Made by a program: the position numbers and the translations under genes. The notes beneath the pieces are model-generated. The model made no database searches. It saw nothing but the letters and a program-made list of their open reading frames with translations, and was not told the DNA's origin. Below are positions 63,554 to 64,000 of a stretch of DNA of 64,000 bases, piece by piece (the stretch's first letter is position 1; every line of letters begins with the position of its first letter). The DNA comes from Mycobacterium triplex (GTDB taxonomy: Bacteria; Actinomycetota; Actinomycetes; Mycobacteriales; Mycobacteriaceae), in the NCBI RefSeq assembly GCF_000689255.1, contig NZ_HG964446.1:2078951-2142950 (forward strand), given 5' to 3'.

Positions 63554-63570
63554 AGTTGACGTTGTTAACT
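63554..63570. promoter_or_regulatory. Operator 1 between SDR and tetR
   Basis: AGTTGACGTTGTTAACT: inverted arms AGTTGAC/GTTAACT with three-base centre and one mismatch. It lies on the SDR side. Confidence 0.65.
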
Positions 63571-63585
63571 GAAGCTAGGCGCTTG

Positions 63586-63602
63586 AGTTGACAATGTCAA
63601 CT
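63586..63602. promoter_or_regulatory. Operator 2 between SDR and tetR
   Basis: AGTTGACAATGTCAACT: perfect inverted arms AGTTGAC/GTCAACT with three-base centre. It is 32 bases (about three helix turns) from operator 1 and 24 bases before the tetR start. Confidence 0.78.
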
Positions 63603-63626
63603 GGGGTGCTGGCTTATGCTCGGCGA

Positions 63627-64000
63627 GTGACGTCACGAGCGGAGAGTGCTGCGGCAACACGCCGCTCGCTGCTCGAGGCCGCCGAGGTATTGCTCGACCG
63701 CGGCGGCGTCGAAGCCGTCACGCTGCGCGAGGTGGGCGCTCGGGCCGGCGTTTCGCACTCGGCGGCGTATCGTCACTTCGCCGACAAGGAATCGCTGCTC
63801 GCGGTCCTGGCCACGAACGCGTTGAGCGAATTGGGCGATCTACTCGAGGCCTTGGTCAACAGCGATGACTCACCCGAGGAGTCGTTGCGCTCCGGTCTGC
63901 TCTCGCTGATCAACCTCGGCCGCACCCGGCCGCACCTGTACCGGTTGATGTTCACTCCGCCGGCCGGTGACCCGACCGATGCGATGCGGGTGGCCGAACG
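63627..64000 (+). CDS. TetR-family regulator, N-terminal part (cut by window edge)
   Basis: About 124 residues of a TetR regulator. The HTH is LLEAAEVLLDRGGVEAVTLREVGARAGVSHSAAYRHFADKESLL, followed by the start of the ligand domain (ESLRSGLLSLINLGRTRPHLYRLMFTPP). Start is a GTG at 63627. The C-terminus is outside the window. It is divergent from the SDR gene across two matching operators. Confidence 0.85.
   Translation, partial: MTSRAESAAATRRSLLEAAEVLLDRGGVEAVTLREVGARAGVSHSAAYRHFADKESLLAVLATNALSELGDLLEALVNSDDSPEESLRSGLLSLINLGRTRPHLYRLMFTPPAGDPTDAMRVAE

Overview
The window reads as chromosome of a slow-growing Mycobacterium outside the M. tuberculosis complex, for example an M. avium-, M. simiae- or M. 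kansasii-like species. Species is not resolved from sequence alone. The evidence is the high GC content, the many acyl-CoA and steroid-type catabolic genes, an MspA-type porin, PapA-type acyltransferases, a Ddn-like F420 protein, and gene order. From about 16.9 kb to the right end the order follows, in inverted orientation and with insertions, a block I recognise from M. tuberculosis: mmr, a DoxX-like membrane protein, cstA, ligB, fadE22, a double GntR regulator, cyp136, TetR, SDR, dinP/dinB2, TetR, FMN reductase, nrdH-nrdI-nrdE, TetR, Baeyer-Villiger-type monooxygenase. pgm with two crcB genes at the left end belongs to the same neighbourhood.

Layout. 0-4.5 kb: two crcB fluoride-channel genes, pgm, an MFS transporter, tRNA-Ala(GGC), and a ribbon-helix-helix/Doc toxin-antitoxin pair. 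4.5-8.5 kb: a translationally coupled operon of two PapA/condensation-fold acyltransferases and a polytopic membrane protein. 8.7-18.7 kb: mixed metabolism, including a PNPOx-like protein, CitE-like lyase, dienoyl-CoA-reductase-like SDR, glycogen phosphorylase, zinc alcohol dehydrogenase, a secreted C39-like protein, an alpha/beta hydrolase, Mmr and DoxX. 18.7-22.9 kb: an HD protein, an SDR-APH pair, a small secreted protein, an MspA-family porin and a Ddn-like protein. 22.9-33.5 kb: a catabolic island centred on an AraC regulator. On one side lies an acyl-CoA dehydrogenase, racemase/CoA transferase, enoyl-CoA hydratase and thiolase operon; on the other lies a flavin hydroxylase, hydrolase, acyl-CoA ligase and FAD monooxygenase operon. 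33.5-40.8 kb: SDR, PPK2, Hsp70-like ATPase, CstA and LigB. 40.8-47 kb: SDR, FadE22, a DUF35 protein divergent from a thiolase-like protein, and a double GntR regulator. 47-50.5 kb: a MEDS/HATPase regulator, a family of small lipoproteins, and a stand-alone LeuA regulatory-domain gene with a leader peptide. 50.5-64 kb: the CYP136, DinB2, NrdHIE and BVMO block with four TetR genes, a fifth TetR gene cut by the window end, and clear palindromic operators.

The most unusual material is mostly regulatory or repetitive. (i) Three small glycine-rich lipoprotein genes or relics each sit behind a near-identical GGTTT-N16-GG(G/C)TA promoter, the SigF pattern, beside a MEDS/anti-sigma-type kinase. (ii) A Leu/Val leader peptide and long hairpin precede the LeuA-domain gene, and its Leu codons can pair with that gene's ribosome-binding site. 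(iii) A 58-bp tandem repeat with an internal hairpin in every unit fills the gap between two convergent genes. (iv) Related GGAGAA/TTCTCC operator pairs stand before two separate lipid-catabolism operons. (v) The PapA-PapA-membrane operon looks like a surface-lipid module without its own polyketide synthase. Assignments rest on motif recognition and remembered families; no database search was possible.
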